Below are positions 63,801 to 64,000 of a DNA stretch of 64,000 nucleotides, piece by piece. The notes under the pieces were generated by a model, which had not been told where the DNA came from, did not search any database, and saw only the letters and a program-made list of their open reading frames with translations. This DNA comes from Leptospira kmetyi serovar Malaysia str. Bejo-Iso9. Lineage in GTDB: Bacteria; Spirochaetota; Leptospiria; Leptospirales; Leptospiraceae. A program made the translations under genes and the position numbers. The stretch is from positions 3,492,001-3,556,000 of the forward strand of contig NZ_AHMP02000003.1 in NCBI RefSeq assembly GCF_000243735.2, given 5' to 3'. The stretch's first letter is position 1. Every line of letters starts with the position of its first letter.

Positions 63801-63973
63801 TCCTCGGACTTCTGCCGTTGCTCATCACGTTCGGTCCGCCTTCTCCGCAAGGACCGATGGCCGCTTCGGTCATGGGAGGTTTGATCGTATCCACAGTGTT
63901 GACACTCGTTTTTATTCCGATGGCATACGTGACTTACGTGGAACAGATCTCCAAGTTGACTCGTAAAAAATGA
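60878..63973 (+). CDS. RND-family efflux transporter (AcrB/CzcA-like)
   Basis: The 1031-residue protein has the RND layout: an N-terminal helix, a large periplasmic porter domain, six helices, and a second half repeating this. Family stretches include VKDLKIDLLPDISYPT, RPVEEIVSSVNGVDRI, the fourth-helix GMMVDSSIVVLES and the C-terminal AGVVVNNAIILIEFYQ. In AcrB these places hold the Asp pair and a Lys used in proton relay; here the second Asp is Ser and the Lys is Asn, so the coupling ion path differs. The gene follows two Ig-like lipoproteins; no membrane-fusion gene lies within the window, but one may come later. The substrate cannot be predicted. Confidence 0.9.
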   Translation: MTAFFLRNRVTTLVTFLLILLLGGISVKDLKIDLLPDISYPTLTVITVYENVSPSEIETLITRPVEEIVSSVNGVDRITSESLEGVSIVKIRFRWGTNMDTASIQTREKVDLVKGSLPIDAKKSVVLKFDPNDAPLLQIAVVPTGINPKELRYFLKKNIAPYFERVDGIAAVSITGGYEKQILVNIDRGKLNSYSLSPSEIIQRIGANNFNFPAGNIKREDREILVRTMGAYEKVDSIADLVINLSEGGAPVYLRSLAEVVDSYKERTSASFYDSEECVAVVLKKEAGKNSVFVSDEAKEVVNFVNEEFGSKLKLIIVADQSVFIRDSIGGVASSGLQAIIICFFVLSFFLGTFRESIIVTLSIPVSVLVTLVFMYFQKMTLNTMSLGGLAVGVGMMVDSSIVVLESIFAFKKKYPNDSFKSSMEGTKDVVGSLFSSTLTSIVVFLPILFIEGIAASVFKEFALSITYSLISSFFVSVSFIPVLCTLPFFSKEQTGGGRLAFFWAFREKSLNILEELYVFSVKFVISNRRKVTLSVLGLIPLTILLFKLLPVELMPQVEKAEMSAKIVLPAGSSLERTTEISKRVVDILNQSGLVARTFLKVGYEEKDLIINPKGDFGLNRSELFIGLTSYDVGEDLIEKSETSLSNLENETGAQVLFLPAKDLLSDILPESGEGLTLEVSGQDLALLKEVCEEIRKELSGLPNFTEATSSFSEETPELRVLIDRDKMAGFGLSVENVAKTLRAVIKGEQATRFRRNDDEIPVLVRHRLSDRTGTESLSDTLFKIQSGAFIRLRDFSNIVSGSSNRKILRYDGRRVGIIKAQFSDIKYSEAASLAEPVIQKYSDRKDISILPGETQKMMEKSIDSLTFAIALSILLVYMVLASNMENVGLPFVILFSIFVSGVGVAMGLIVTGKTLNIISVMGMILLAGVVVNNAIILIEFYQLHAADFRTTEELVIAGGRRRLNPILSTTATTILGLLPLLITFGPPSPQGPMAASVMGGLIVSTVLTLVFIPMAYVTYVEQISKLTRKK

Positions 63974-64000
63974 ATTCCCTTCTTTCCTTTTTTCTTCGAA

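Overview
The window is chromosomal DNA from a spirochaete of the genus Leptospira. The evidence is the gene content (phasin-like small protein, LolA-like/DUF5312-like pair beside etfBA, relaxed spirochaetal lipoboxes, many TTG starts) and an O-methyltransferase (18039..18734) that reads as an orthologue of the structurally solved L. interrogans enzyme. The base composition looks higher in GC than L. interrogans, so a higher-GC member of the pathogenic clade is my guess. This is inference; I could not run a search. About 53 protein genes, one tRNA gene and no prophage, IS element, rRNA or CRISPR array were seen. Most of the window looks like ordinary core genome.

Layout. 1-6.2 kb: tail of a membrane protein, SGNH lipoprotein, arylesterase-like lipoprotein, phasin-like protein, a class D beta-lactamase/PBP-like protein, tRNA-Pro(GGG), SixA and an ABC-2 exporter pair. 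6.3-12.1 kb: GHKL-HDOD signalling protein, KsgA, ComEC-like protein, a structured intergenic repeat and TrpS. 12.1-18.7 kb: DUF5312-like protein, LolA-like protein and etfA/etfB, divergent from an isovaleryl/long-chain type acyl-CoA dehydrogenase and the O-methyltransferase. This is an electron-transfer/fatty-acid-oxidation neighbourhood, as expected for an organism that lives on fatty acids. 18.8-26.3 kb, all minus strand: adenylate cyclase, GT-C-like membrane protein, unknown protein, LptF/G permease and a large M48 protease. 26.4-29.3 kb: HEAT protein, ThiF/MoeB-like E1, Cdd1-like HhH protein and an outer-membrane barrel. 29.5-40.9 kb is rich in envelope genes: lpxK, MsbA-like exporter, peptide-binding lipoprotein, PBP1A, OmpA/TolB-like protein, YbiT-type ABC-F protein and RdgB. 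40.9-48.2 kb: STAS protein, membrane-anchored catalase-like protein, secreted protein, hybrid histidine kinase, RsbQ-like hydrolase and CreD. 48.2-53.7 kb: a plus-strand cluster of a methyltransferase with a signal-like N-terminus, an exported FAD oxidoreductase fused to an unrecognised domain, a metallo-beta-lactamase lipoprotein and a dihydroflavonol-reductase-like enzyme. 53.7-55.6 kb: SH3b and MORN proteins. 55.7-64 kb: a plus-strand series of TPR protein, lipoprotein, TPR lipoprotein, two Big_5 Ig-like lipoproteins and an RND transporter.

How they fit together. ETF and the acyl-CoA dehydrogenase supply reducing power. LpxK, the MsbA-like exporter, LptF/G, the LolA-like protein, PBP1A, the OmpA protein and the barrel build the double-membrane envelope. 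The cyclase, HDOD, STAS, SixA, RsbQ-like and hybrid-kinase genes handle signalling. The best candidates for something undescribed are the 48.2-53.7 kb redox cluster, the translationally coupled RsbQ-like hydrolase/hybrid kinase pair, a near-perfect 33-bp palindrome at 2402-2434, and a 28-nt duplication of the etfA 3' end beside an interrupted hairpin.
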